In this document: positions 34,753 through 43,226 of the stretch, piece after piece
How positions within the stretch are numbered: the first letter of the stretch is position 1
Layout: each line of letters opens with the position of its first letter
Source of the DNA: Marixanthomonas sp002364245
GTDB lineage: Bacteria; Bacteroidota; Bacteroidia; Flavobacteriales; Flavobacteriaceae
Assembly (NCBI GenBank): GCA_963973455.1
Contig: CAXAZF010000004.1
Location: forward strand, 62,001 to 126,000
Direction: 5' to 3'
Length of the DNA stretch: 64,000 nucleotides
The notes under the pieces: generated by a model
Seen by the model: the letters and a program-made list of their open reading frames with translations, nothing else
Database searches by the model: none
What the model was told of the DNA's origin: nothing
Made by a program: the position numbers and the translations under genes

Positions 34753-36447
34753 TTAAAATCTCGATGTTAAACTAAGGTGTATTTTAATGTTTGAAAAGTT
34801 GAAATCTTGGTCCTCTGAAATTCCATTGGCAATATTTAGTTTTAAAATCCCGGCCTTTGTTTGGAGTCCAATCCCAATACCCGCGCTATATAGGCTTTGT
34901 TTTAGATCCAGCACTTGATTTTGAAAATAACCAAAATCAATAATACTGTGTATGTATAGCCCTTTGTTGAATCTGTACCTGTATTCTGTGTTTAATGTGG
35001 ACAATAGAGAGGCGTCAATACTGTTTTCGTTAAAACCCCTAATGCTATTGATTCCGCCAAAACGAAACAATTCATTAACTATATAGGTTTCACTAAATAG
35101 GATATTGGTATTGTTTTTAATAAATATGGAATTAGAATAGTTTAAATTGAAGATAGTACTCGCCGTAACCAATAGCTTAAACTGATTTTCGGCTATGCCC
35201 TCCAGTTCACGTTCTCCCGTTTCTGTTTCAATAGTTAGTTCGGTTTTAAAAGGAAATAAAGTATCGTCCTGCAATTTTAAAAAAGAAGAACCTGCAATAA
35301 AAAACCTGGAATTAAAATCTTCTACTGTGTTGCCAACAACTACTTCGTCTAGAAGGTTGCTGGATTCGTATGCTTTGTAACCAGCATAAGCAGTTGAGAC
35401 GGGATTAATCTGATAATTTACCCGCGCTTGTTGTTCCGTGGTGACAAACGTACTGTCCCTTTTAAATATTTTAAGTTCTGCACTTATTCCAAATGGAGTT
35501 TTAAACAAATAGGGCAGGGTGGTCTTGACTCTAAAATTTTGCTGATCGCTCCCATCGGCTTTATAGTTGATAAGCAGTTGCTCTCCATAATTGAGGTTGT
35601 TGTTCAGCTCTAAGTTTAAATAGCCGTTAAACTGAAGCTTTTGTGTTTCCTCATCGGTGGCAAAGCCTAGAATACCGTCAAAAAGGTTGTTGTTTTGTTT
35701 TTCTATATAAAAATAAGCGGTTGTTGTCTCTTTTCTGAAAAGAACTTCAGGAGCTTTTGTTGTCCTGGCAAAGCCCAAGTTGTTTATAGAGATATTTTGC
35801 TCTTTCAGTTTTCCATTGCTAAAGGTTTTGCCGGTTTTTGCACCGGCGTAATATTTTAGAAATGATTGAGGGAATTTTTCATATCCTTTAACCACGAGCG
35901 AATCTAATGTCCTTTTTTTGCCAGAATCAAATTTTAGTGTTGCTGAAAGGTGGTTCTCTTCAGGCTTTAAATTTGTTAAGCTTAAAGTTGCAAACGCATT
36001 TCCTTCTTCGGTTTTTAAAGCGTTCAGTTTTTGAAGTGAAGTTTCAGCAGTTTCAAAAGGTAATATAAAATACGTGTCGGTTGATTCGGCGGCTATTTTT
36101 TGTATTTCTTTTTCAGTGAAATAGGTATTGTCATAATATACCTTAATATATAGGTATTTTTTTCCAAAGAAATAATCAGCTAGATAAGTGCTGTCATTTT
36201 GTTTCGTAAGTTTTTCAAGCCTGTTCTCAATATAGCCTAGACGCTCTAGTCTTTGCTGAATTGTATCTACCTCGTTCTTTAAAGAGTTATAGTCCTTAAA
36301 CGTTTGGGTGGTGGATAGGCTGTCTTTTAATTCTTCTGAAATAGGTTGCTCTGCAGAAATTTCCAAATGCAACGTTTGCGACGAAACGGATGTCGAACTA
36401 ACTGTATATATAATAAGGCATAAAAATATGTATGGAAATTTCTTCAA
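34753..36447 (-). CDS. Omp85-superfamily (TamA/BamA-like) outer-membrane protein
   Basis: A 564-residue protein with signal peptide MKKFPYIFLCLIIYTVSSTS. A long periplasmic part contains a POTRA-like module (about 175-250; RTLDSLVVKGYEKFPQSFL), and the C-terminal ~310 residues form an Omp85-type barrel with FRFGGINSIRGFNENSI (the RGF-type loop motif) and a terminal aromatic (LTSRF). The start is a TTG at 36447, forced by a stop four codons upstream and a well-formed signal peptide. Likely role: outer-membrane protein or lipid handling. Divergent from the ribosomal superoperon. Confidence 0.82.
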   Translation of the reverse strand: MKKFPYIFLCLIIYTVSSTSVSSQTLHLEISAEQPISEELKDSLSTTQTFKDYNSLKNEVDTIQQRLERLGYIENRLEKLTKQNDSTYLADYFFGKKYLYIKVYYDNTYFTEKEIQKIAAESTDTYFILPFETAETSLQKLNALKTEEGNAFATLSLTNLKPEENHLSATLKFDSGKKRTLDSLVVKGYEKFPQSFLKYYAGAKTGKTFSNGKLKEQNISINNLGFARTTKAPEVLFRKETTTAYFYIEKQNNNLFDGILGFATDEETQKLQFNGYLNLELNNNLNYGEQLLINYKADGSDQQNFRVKTTLPYLFKTPFGISAELKIFKRDSTFVTTEQQARVNYQINPVSTAYAGYKAYESSNLLDEVVVGNTVEDFNSRFFIAGSSFLKLQDDTLFPFKTELTIETETGERELEGIAENQFKLLVTASTIFNLNYSNSIFIKNNTNILFSETYIVNELFRFGGINSIRGFNENSIDASLLSTLNTEYRYRFNKGLYIHSIIDFGYFQNQVLDLKQSLYSAGIGIGLQTKAGILKLNIANGISEDQDFNFSNIKIHLSLTSRF

Positions 36448-36548
36448 AAAAATATACTATTGCAGTTGTAAAGCTAACGTTCTATATGGTGATTTACTAT
36501 GCAAATTTTAAAATAATAAAAAAAGCACTGAAAATTAAGCTGGTAACG

Positions 36549-36579
36549 TTTGATTAATTCATTTTAATTTTTACCTTTG
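36549..36579 (+). promoter_or_regulatory. Promoter of the ribosomal superoperon
   Basis: TTTG (36549-36552), a 19-bp spacer and TACCTTTG (36572-36579): a full match to the Bacteroidota -33/-7 consensus. Transcription should begin near 36585, giving an approximately 50-nt leader before rpsL. It is the clearest promoter on the plus strand in this window. Confidence 0.85.
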
Positions 36580-36582
36580 CAC

Positions 36583-36600
36583 ACCCTTTTAAAAAAGGGT
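36583..36600. repeat. Perfect palindrome at the predicted start site of the rpsL transcript
   Basis: ACCCTTTT (36583-36590), two A residues, AAAAGGGT (36593-36600). It begins about 3 bp after the -7 box, so it covers the transcription start and would form a short hairpin at the 5' end of the message. Confidence 0.65.
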
Positions 36601-36634
36601 ATTTTATATTACATAAGTATAATACATATTTTAT

Positions 36635-37009
36635 ATGCCAACAATTTCACAATTAGTACGAAAAGGAAGAACCAAAATAACCAAGAAGAGTAAATCGGCT
36701 GCTTTGGATTCGTGCCCTCAAAGAAGAGGGGTTTGTACGCGTGTTTATACTACTACACCTAAAAAACCAAACTCTGCTATGCGTAAAGTAGCAAGGGTAA
36801 GGTTGACAAATGGTAAGGAAGTAAACGCATACATCCCTGGAGAAGGCCACAATCTACAAGAGCACTCGATAGTATTGGTTAGAGGTGGAAGGGTAAAAGA
36901 TTTACCGGGAGTTAGGTATCACATTGTTCGTGGAGCATTAGACACCGCTGGTGTTGAAGGCCGAACGCAGCGTAGATCTAAGTACGGAGCTAAACGCCCT
37001 AAGAAGTAA
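36635..37009 (+). CDS. rpsL: 30S ribosomal protein S12
   Basis: 124 residues; the decoding-centre protein uS12. TISQLVRKGR opens the protein and TTPKKPNSAMRKVARVRLT includes the conserved KPNSA loop, with Lys at the position linked to streptomycin sensitivity. PGEGHNLQEHS and GGRVKDLPGVRYH follow as expected. First gene of the superoperon, with rpsG 23 bp later. Confidence 0.99.
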   Translation: MPTISQLVRKGRTKITKKSKSAALDSCPQRRGVCTRVYTTTPKKPNSAMRKVARVRLTNGKEVNAYIPGEGHNLQEHSIVLVRGGRVKDLPGVRYHIVRGALDTAGVEGRTQRRSKYGAKRPKK

Positions 37010-37032
37010 TTAAAAACTTTTAAAAAGAAGAC

Positions 37033-37509
37033 ATGAGAAAAAGACAGGCCAAGAAAAGACCACTTTTACCAGATCCAAGGTTTAACGACCAGTTGGTAAC
37101 ACGTTTTGTAAATAACATGATGTGGGATGGTAAAAAGTCGGTGGCTTTTAAAGTGTTCTACGATGCAATTGATATTGTAGAAGAGAAAAAAACAGACGAT
37201 GAGAAAACAGGACTAGAGCTTTGGAAAGAAGCGTTATCTAATGTTATGCCTCACGTAGAAGTTCGTAGTCGTAGAGTTGGTGGGGCGACCTTCCAAATTC
37301 CTATGCAAATACGAGCAGACCGTAAAATTTCAACTGCTATGAAGTGGTTGATTCTTTTTGCGCGTAAAAGAAACGAAAAATCGATGCCACAAAAATTAGC
37401 GGCAGAGATATTGGCAGCTGCAAAAGAAGAAGGCGCCGCGGTTAAAAAGCGTACTGATACGCATAGAATGGCCGAAGCAAATAAAGCATTCTCACATTTC
37501 AGATTCTAA
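37033..37509 (+). CDS. rpsG: 30S ribosomal protein S7
   Basis: 158 residues; uS7 nucleates folding of the 16S rRNA 3' domain. MRKRQAKKRPLLPDPRFND and VEVRSRRVGGATFQIPMQI are conserved. fusA starts 5 bp after its stop. In E. coli S7 represses the str operon by binding the rpsL-rpsG gap; the gap here is only 23 bp and shows no comparable fold. Confidence 0.99.
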   Translation: MRKRQAKKRPLLPDPRFNDQLVTRFVNNMMWDGKKSVAFKVFYDAIDIVEEKKTDDEKTGLELWKEALSNVMPHVEVRSRRVGGATFQIPMQIRADRKISTAMKWLILFARKRNEKSMPQKLAAEILAAAKEEGAAVKKRTDTHRMAEANKAFSHFRF

Positions 37510-37514
37510 ATAAA

Positions 37515-39647
37515 ATGGCACAAAGAGATTTAAAATTTACAAGAAATATAGGTATTGCTGCGCATATTGATGCCGGTAAAACTACAACAACAGAGCGTGT
37601 TCTGTACTATACAGGTGTAAGTCACAAAATTGGTGAAGTACATGATGGTGCAGCAACAATGGACTGGATGGAACAAGAGCAGGAAAGAGGTATTACAATT
37701 ACTTCTGCTGCTACTACTTGTACTTGGAAGTTCCCAATGGAAAACGCAAAACCATTACCAGAAACTAAAGATTACCACTTTAATATTATCGATACTCCTG
37801 GTCACGTTGACTTTACAGTAGAGGTAAACCGTTCGTTACGAGTACTGGATGGTTTGGTATTCTTGTTTAGTGCGGTAGATGGTGTTGAGCCACAATCTGA
37901 AACTAACTGGAGACTTGCAGACAACTATAAAGTACCAAGAATTGGTTTTGTAAACAAAATGGACCGTCAAGGTTCTAACTTCTTAGGTGTTTGCCAGCAA
38001 GTAAAAGATATGTTGAAGTCTAACGCTGTGCCAATTGTATTGAACATTGGTGAAGAGGGAGACTTTAAAGGGATTATCGACCTTGTTAAAAACCGTGCTG
38101 TAGTTTGGCATGATGAAACACAAGGATCAACTTTTGATGTTATTGAAATTCCTGAAGAATTAAAAGCTGAAGCAAAGAAATACCGTGCGCTTCTTATTGA
38201 AGAAGTAGCTGCGTATGATGAAAACTTGCTTGAGAAATTTATGGAAGATGAAGACTCTATTACCGAAGATGAAGTGCACGCTGCGCTTCGTGCTGCTGTA
38301 ATGGATATGTCTATCATTCCTATGATTTGTGGTTCAGCCTTTAAAAACAAAGGTGTTCAGTTCTTATTAGACGCTGTATGTCGTTATTTGCCTTCACCGG
38401 TAGATAAAGAAGGAATCACAGGTATAAACCCAGAAACTGAGGAAGAAGAGATTCGTAAGCCAGATGTAACTGCACCTTTCGCAGCATTGGCCTTTAAAAT
38501 TGCTACCGATCCTTTTGTTGGTCGTTTAGCTTTCTTCCGTGCGTACTCTGGTCGTTTAGATGCAGGTTCGTATGTGTTGAACAATCGTTCACAGAAAAAA
38601 GAACGTATTTCTCGTATTTACCAAATGCACTCTAATAAACAAAATGCTATCGAGTATATTGAGGCAGGAGATATTGGGGCAGCTGTTGGTTTTAAAGATA
38701 TTAAAACGGGAGATACACTTACTGATGAAAAACACCCAATTGTTTTAGAATCTATGGATTTCCCAGATCCCGTAATCGGTATTGCTGTGGAGCCAAAAAC
38801 TAAAGCAGATGTGGATAAATTAGGTATGGCATTGGCTAAGTTGGCTGAAGAAGATCCAACATTCCAAGTACGTACTGACGAAGCTTCAGGTCAAACCATT
38901 ATATCTGGTATGGGTGAGCTTCACTTAGATATTATTGTAGACCGTCTTAGACGTGAGTTTAAGGTAGAGGTAAGTCAAGGTCAACCACAAGTTGAGTATA
39001 AGGAAGCAGTTACTCGTCAAGCACAACACAGAGAAACATATAAGAAACAATCTGGTGGTCGTGGTAAATTTGCTGATATTGTATTTACACTGGAACCTGC
39101 AGAAGAAGGAAAAGACGGATTAGAATTTATTTCTGAAATAAAAGGTGGTAACGTTCCTAAAGAATTTATTCCTTCTATTGAGAAAGGCTTTAAAATGGCA
39201 ATGCAAAATGGACCATTAGCTGGATACGAAGTAGAGGCTATGAAAGTTACCTTAACAGATGGGTCTTACCACGATGTGGATTCCGATCAACTTTCGTTTG
39301 AGCTTGCAGCTAAATTAGGATTTAAAAATGCTGCAAGAGCTGCAAAAGCTGTAATAATGGAACCTATAATGAAGTTGGAGGTATTAACTCCAGAAGAAAA
39401 TATGGGTGATATTGTAGGTGACCTTAACCGTCGCCGTGGGCAAATGAATAGTATGGGTGACCGCGCAGGCGCCAAAGTTGTAAAAGCTGATGTGCCACTT
39501 TCTGAAATGTTTGGTTACGTAACCACATTAAGAACGTTGTCTTCAGGTCGTGCAACTTCAACAATGGAATTTTCACATTATGCTGAAACTCCTTCACATA
39601 TTTCTGAAGAAGTAATTGCAGCAGCAAAAGGAACCGCTAACGTATAA
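37515..39647 (+). CDS. fusA: Elongation factor G
   Basis: A 710-residue translocation GTPase. G1 is AHIDAGKTT, the switch I segment contains ERGITITSAA, G3 is DTPGHVDF, G4 NKMD and G5 GSAFKNKG. Domains II-V follow in full length, with the domain IV segment from about residue 490 and the C-terminal SSGRATSTMEFSHY. It sits in the classic str order rpsL-rpsG-fusA, but tuf is absent and rpsJ follows after 9 bp. The window shows only this one EF-G copy. Confidence 0.99.
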   Translation: MAQRDLKFTRNIGIAAHIDAGKTTTTERVLYYTGVSHKIGEVHDGAATMDWMEQEQERGITITSAATTCTWKFPMENAKPLPETKDYHFNIIDTPGHVDFTVEVNRSLRVLDGLVFLFSAVDGVEPQSETNWRLADNYKVPRIGFVNKMDRQGSNFLGVCQQVKDMLKSNAVPIVLNIGEEGDFKGIIDLVKNRAVVWHDETQGSTFDVIEIPEELKAEAKKYRALLIEEVAAYDENLLEKFMEDEDSITEDEVHAALRAAVMDMSIIPMICGSAFKNKGVQFLLDAVCRYLPSPVDKEGITGINPETEEEEIRKPDVTAPFAALAFKIATDPFVGRLAFFRAYSGRLDAGSYVLNNRSQKKERISRIYQMHSNKQNAIEYIEAGDIGAAVGFKDIKTGDTLTDEKHPIVLESMDFPDPVIGIAVEPKTKADVDKLGMALAKLAEEDPTFQVRTDEASGQTIISGMGELHLDIIVDRLRREFKVEVSQGQPQVEYKEAVTRQAQHRETYKKQSGGRGKFADIVFTLEPAEEGKDGLEFISEIKGGNVPKEFIPSIEKGFKMAMQNGPLAGYEVEAMKVTLTDGSYHDVDSDQLSFELAAKLGFKNAARAAKAVIMEPIMKLEVLTPEENMGDIVGDLNRRRGQMNSMGDRAGAKVVKADVPLSEMFGYVTTLRTLSSGRATSTMEFSHYAETPSHISEEVIAAAKGTANV

Positions 39648-39656
39648 CAGATCAGA

Positions 39657-39962
39657 ATGAGTCAAAAAATCAGAATAAAGCTAAAATCTTACGATCATAA
39701 TTTAGTGGACAAATCTGCTGAAAAAATCGTAAAGACAGTAAAGAGCACAGGTGCAGTAGTAACAGGGCCAATCCCGTTACCAACTCACAAAAAGATATTT
39801 ACCGTTCTACGTTCACCGCACGTTAACAAGAAGAGTAGAGAGCAATTTCAATTAAGTTCTTATAAAAGACTATTGGATATCTACAGTTCTTCTTCAAAAA
39901 CAATTGACGCTCTAATGAAGTTAGAGTTGCCAAGTGGTGTAGAAGTAGAGATCAAGGTATAA
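39657..39962 (+). CDS. rpsJ: 30S ribosomal protein S10
   Basis: 101 residues; uS10. IRIKLKSYDHNLVDKSAEKI and the loop GPIPLPTHKKIFTVLRSPHV (ending KKSREQF) are diagnostic. In E. coli S10 heads its own operon; here it is fused to the end of str, and a structured 168-bp gap separates it from rplC. Confidence 0.99.
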   Translation: MSQKIRIKLKSYDHNLVDKSAEKIVKTVKSTGAVVTGPIPLPTHKKIFTVLRSPHVNKKSREQFQLSSYKRLLDIYSSSSKTIDALMKLELPSGVEVEIKV

Positions 39963-39970
39963 GTATAAAA

Positions 39971-40073
39971 CTGAAACGGTAACGTTTCAGCGACATGTCC
40001 GGAGCTGCGAGCAAAGGAAAAACGGAAACAAAATTAAATTCAGGGCTGAATTAATTTTGGCCCTGTTTTTTTT
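39971..40073 (+). ncRNA. Candidate structured leader/attenuator before rplC
   Basis: Within the rpsJ-rplC gap: a perfect 8-bp hairpin CTGAAACG (39971-39978)-GTAA-CGTTTCAG (39983-39990), a purine-rich middle part (CCGGAGCTGCGAGCAAAGG region), and CAGGGC (40041-40046) / GCCCTG (40060-40065) followed by eight T residues (40066-40073), which is an intrinsic terminator by form. Terminator structure inside an operon that must be read through suggests attenuation or autogenous control of the L3-onward genes. In E. coli the S10 operon leader is controlled by L4, encoded here directly downstream. Role is inferred. Confidence 0.6.
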
Positions 40074-40130
40074 CTGAAAAAGTTTCGGGAATTAAATAAG
40101 TAAAATAGTAATAATCAATAAATATAAATT

Positions 40131-40742
40131 ATGTCTGGGTTAATTGGAAAAAAGATAGGGATGACCAGCCTTTTTGACGAGAACGGAAAAAACATTCCGT
40201 GTACCGTTATAGAAGCAGGGCCCTGTGTTGTTACCCAAGTCAGAACCGAAGAGGTTGACGGGTACAAAGCCCTTCAACTTGGTTTCGATGACAAAAAGAC
40301 TGCTAATAAAGCCTCTGAGGGCCATGCAAAAAAAGCTGGAACTGTTGCTAAGCGTCGTGTTGTTGAATTCCAAGGATTTGAAGAGGATTTTAAATTAGGT
40401 GACAATGTCACTGTTGAGCACTTTAGCGAAGGCGAGTTCGTGGATATTTCAGGAACAAGTAAAGGTAAAGGATTTCAAGGGGTTGTAAAACGTCATGGTT
40501 TTGCTGGTGTGGGTCAAGCTACTCACGGTCAGCACAACCGTTTAAGAGCTCCTGGTTCTATTGGTGCAGCATCGTATCCTGCGAGAGTTTTCAAAGGAAT
40601 GCGAATGGGCGGCCAAATGGGAAATGAAAAAGTAAAAGTACAAAACCTAAAAGTGTTGAAAGTGGTTCCTGAAAAGAACTTACTTGTAGTGAAGGGCTGT
40701 GTGCCAGGTCACAAAAACGCTTATGTAACGATACAGAAATAA
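40131..40742 (+). CDS. rplC: 50S ribosomal protein L3
   Basis: 203 residues; uL3. GLIGKKIGMTSLFDENG opens the protein, and the loop KGKGFQGVVKRHGFAG plus THGQHNRLRAPGSIG reaches the peptidyl-transferase centre; the Gln of the methylated-Gln motif lies in this loop in known L3. It is the first gene after the candidate leader and overlaps rplD by one base (TAATG). Confidence 0.99.
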   Translation: MSGLIGKKIGMTSLFDENGKNIPCTVIEAGPCVVTQVRTEEVDGYKALQLGFDDKKTANKASEGHAKKAGTVAKRRVVEFQGFEEDFKLGDNVTVEHFSEGEFVDISGTSKGKGFQGVVKRHGFAGVGQATHGQHNRLRAPGSIGAASYPARVFKGMRMGGQMGNEKVKVQNLKVLKVVPEKNLLVVKGCVPGHKNAYVTIQK

Positions 40743-41371
40743 TGAAGGTAGCAGTATTAGATAAAACCGGAAAAGACACAGGTAGAAAGGTAGAGCTTTC
40801 TAAAGATGTGTTTGGAATAGAGCCTAACGATCACGCTGTATATCTTGATGTTAAGCAATACCTTGCCAATCAAAGACAAGGTACGCATAAAGCAAAAGAG
40901 CGTGCAGAGATTGTGGGAAGTACCCGCAAGATAAAAAAACAAAAAGGTACGGGTACCGCTCGTGCTGGTAGTATAAAGTCGCCAATTTTTAAAGGTGGTG
41001 GTAGAGTATTTGGTCCAAGACCAAGAAGCTATTCCTTTAAATTGAATAAAACCCTTAAACGTTTAGCGCGCCGTTCGGCCCTAACGATGAAGGCAAATAA
41101 CAAGGCGATTGTTGTGATGGAAGACCTGCAAATGGATGCTCCAAAAACAAAAGATTTTACCGCAGTTTTAAAGAGTTTAGGACTAGAGGATAAAAAATCT
41201 TTGTTTGTGTTGGGAGAGTCAAATAATAATGTATATTTGTCGTCTCGCAATTTGAAAAAGACTGAAGTTGTAAGTAACTCACAATTAAGCACTTATCAAA
41301 TAATGAATGCAAACAGTGTAGTGCTGTTTGAAGGTTCTTTGGAAGAAATTGAACAAAACTTAAGTAAATAG
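40742..41371 (+). CDS. rplD: 50S ribosomal protein L4
   Basis: 209 residues; uL4, whose extended loop (KQKGTGTARAGSIKSP, GGRVFGPRPRSYSFK) lines the exit tunnel. In E. coli it also represses its own operon through the S10 leader, which makes it the prime candidate ligand for the structure before rplC. Overlaps rplC; rplW follows after 7 bp. Confidence 0.99.
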   Translation: MKVAVLDKTGKDTGRKVELSKDVFGIEPNDHAVYLDVKQYLANQRQGTHKAKERAEIVGSTRKIKKQKGTGTARAGSIKSPIFKGGGRVFGPRPRSYSFKLNKTLKRLARRSALTMKANNKAIVVMEDLQMDAPKTKDFTAVLKSLGLEDKKSLFVLGESNNNVYLSSRNLKKTEVVSNSQLSTYQIMNANSVVLFEGSLEEIEQNLSK

Positions 41372-41378
41372 AAGCAAG

Positions 41379-41669
41379 ATGAATATCTTAATAAAACCTA
41401 TTATTACGGAAAAAGCTACAAAAGATGCGGAAGATAATAACCGTTACGGATTTGTAGTGAACCCAAAGGCGAACAAGGTAGAAATCAAAAAAGCAGTTGA
41501 AGCTGCTTATGAAGTTTCTGTTGAAAAAGTTCGCACAATGAATATCCGCCCAGATCGCCGAACTCGTTATACGAAAACAGGCATCCAAACTGGTAAAACA
41601 AATGCTTATAAAAAAGCAATTGTACAGGTGGCGGAAGGTGATACAATAGATTTTTACAGTAATATGTAA
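41379..41669 (+). CDS. rplW: 50S ribosomal protein L23
   Basis: 96 residues; uL23, at the tunnel exit and docking site for trigger factor and SRP. ILIKPIITEKATKDAEDN and YGFVVNPKANKVEIKKAVE are conserved. The gap to rplB is 29 bp. Confidence 0.98.
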   Translation: MNILIKPIITEKATKDAEDNNRYGFVVNPKANKVEIKKAVEAAYEVSVEKVRTMNIRPDRRTRYTKTGIQTGKTNAYKKAIVQVAEGDTIDFYSNM

Positions 41670-41698
41670 GCTGTTGCTTGCATTAAATTAGACAAAAT

Positions 41699-42523
41699 AT
41701 GTCAGTAAGAAAATTAAAACCTATCACTCCTGGACAGCGATTTAGAGTTGTAAATGGGTATGACGCCATCACAACTGATAAGCCGGAGAAAAGTTTACTT
41801 GCTCCGATAAAAAAGTCCGGAGGTAGAAACAGTCAAGGAAAAATGACCATGCGCTATTTAGGTGGTGGTCATAAAAAGAGATATCGAATAATCGATTTTA
41901 AACGCGACAAGCAAGGAGTTCCTGCTACTGTTGCGACAATTGAATACGATCCTAACCGTACTGCATTTATTGCATTAGTTAATTACCAAGATGGTGAAAA
42001 ACGATATGTAATTGCACAAAACGGTCTTCAAGTGGGGCAAAATATCGTATCAGGTGAAAAAACAACACCGGATATTGGTAATGCAATGACCCTTGCTAAT
42101 ATTCCTTTAGGTACTATTATTTCCTGTATAGAATTACGTCCTGGTCAAGGTGCAGTAATGGCTAGAAGTGCTGGTGCATTTGCTCAGCTTGTTGCTAGAG
42201 AAGGAAAATATGCTACCGTAAAATTGCCTTCTGGGGAAACTCGTTTAATTCTAACTACTTGTATGGCTACAATTGGAGCTGTATCTAACAGTGATCATCA
42301 ACTTATGGTAGGTGGTAAAGCTGGTAGAACAAGATGGTTGGGTAGAAGACCTCGTACAAGACCAGTAGTGATGAACCCTGTAGATCACCCAATGGGTGGT
42401 GGTGAAGGTAAGTCTTCTGGAGGGCACCCACGTTCTCGTAAAGGGCTTCCTGCAAAAGGTTACAAGACTCGTAAGAGAACTAAAGCAAGTAATAAATACA
42501 TTATAGAACGTAGAAAGAAATAA
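41699..42523 (+). CDS. rplB: 50S ribosomal protein L2
   Basis: 274 residues; uL2, needed for subunit joining and peptidyl-transferase assembly. KSGGRNSQGKMTMRYLGGG near the N-terminus and NPVDHPMGGGEGKSSGGHP with the conserved His near the C-terminus identify it. rpsS begins 3 bp later. Confidence 0.99.
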   Translation: MSVRKLKPITPGQRFRVVNGYDAITTDKPEKSLLAPIKKSGGRNSQGKMTMRYLGGGHKKRYRIIDFKRDKQGVPATVATIEYDPNRTAFIALVNYQDGEKRYVIAQNGLQVGQNIVSGEKTTPDIGNAMTLANIPLGTIISCIELRPGQGAVMARSAGAFAQLVAREGKYATVKLPSGETRLILTTCMATIGAVSNSDHQLMVGGKAGRTRWLGRRPRTRPVVMNPVDHPMGGGEGKSSGGHPRSRKGLPAKGYKTRKRTKASNKYIIERRKK

Positions 42524-42526
42524 GTT

Positions 42527-42805
42527 ATGGCAAGATCGTTAAAAAAAGGACCTTACGTTCACTATAAGTTAGAACAGAAAGTAGAACAAAATGTGGCTTC
42601 AAATAAGAAGACCGTGATCAAAACTTGGTCTCGTGCTTCAATGATAACTCCAGATTTTGTTGGTCAAACTATCGCAGTACATAATGGACGTCAATTCGTT
42701 CCGGTGTATGTTACTGAAAATATGGTAGGACATAAATTAGGCGAATTTTCACCTACAAGATCATTCCGTGGTCACGCAGGTGCAAAAAACAAAGGAAAAA
42801 AATAA
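42527..42805 (+). CDS. rpsS: 30S ribosomal protein S19
   Basis: 92 residues; uS19 in the head of the small subunit. ARSLKKGPYV, WSRASMITPDFVGQTIAVHN and LGEFSPTRSFRGHAG are the standard blocks. rplV follows 6 bp downstream. Confidence 0.99.
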   Translation: MARSLKKGPYVHYKLEQKVEQNVASNKKTVIKTWSRASMITPDFVGQTIAVHNGRQFVPVYVTENMVGHKLGEFSPTRSFRGHAGAKNKGKK

Positions 42806-42811
42806 TAAGCC

Positions 42812-43219
42812 ATGGGAGTTCGTAAAAGAGAAAGAGCAGAACAGATCAAGGAAGCAAAGAAAACACAGTACTTTGCTAAATTGAACAATTGCCCTACATC
42901 ACCAAGAAAAATGCGTTTAGTTGCAGATTTAATCCGTGGTGAAAAGGTAAATAAAGCACTTAATATATTAAGGTTTAGCAAAAAAGAAGCGTCAGGACGT
43001 TTGGAAAAACTATTGCTTTCGGCCATTGCAAATTGGCAAGCAAAAAATGAAGATGCTTCAGTAGAAGATGCAGACCTTTTTATTAAAGAGATACGCGTAG
43101 ACAGTGGTACCATGTTGAAGAGACTTCGCCCTGCACCACAAGGTCGTGCGCATAGAATTAGAAAACGTTCCAATCATGTTACGATGATACTTGGAGCTAA
43201 CGATAACACACAAAGCTAA
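42812..43219 (+). CDS. rplV: 50S ribosomal protein L22
   Basis: 135 residues; uL22, with the tunnel-lining beta hairpin (MLKRLRPAPQGRAHRIRKRS, 20 residues as shown). An N-terminal charged extension (RKRERAEQIKEAKKTQYF) makes it longer than the 110-residue E. coli protein. 7 bp to rpsC. Confidence 0.98.
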   Translation: MGVRKRERAEQIKEAKKTQYFAKLNNCPTSPRKMRLVADLIRGEKVNKALNILRFSKKEASGRLEKLLLSAIANWQAKNEDASVEDADLFIKEIRVDSGTMLKRLRPAPQGRAHRIRKRSNHVTMILGANDNTQS

Positions 43220-43226
43220 TAATTAA

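Noticed and set aside
40052..40059. TAATTTTG matching the -7 promoter consensus before rplC
   Set aside because: It lies in the loop of the terminator-like hairpin and has no TTTG partner at 19-20 bp; more likely part of the RNA structure.
42772..43173. 133-codon minus-strand frame opposite rplV
   Set aside because: Antisense shadow of a ribosomal gene without motif or promoter.
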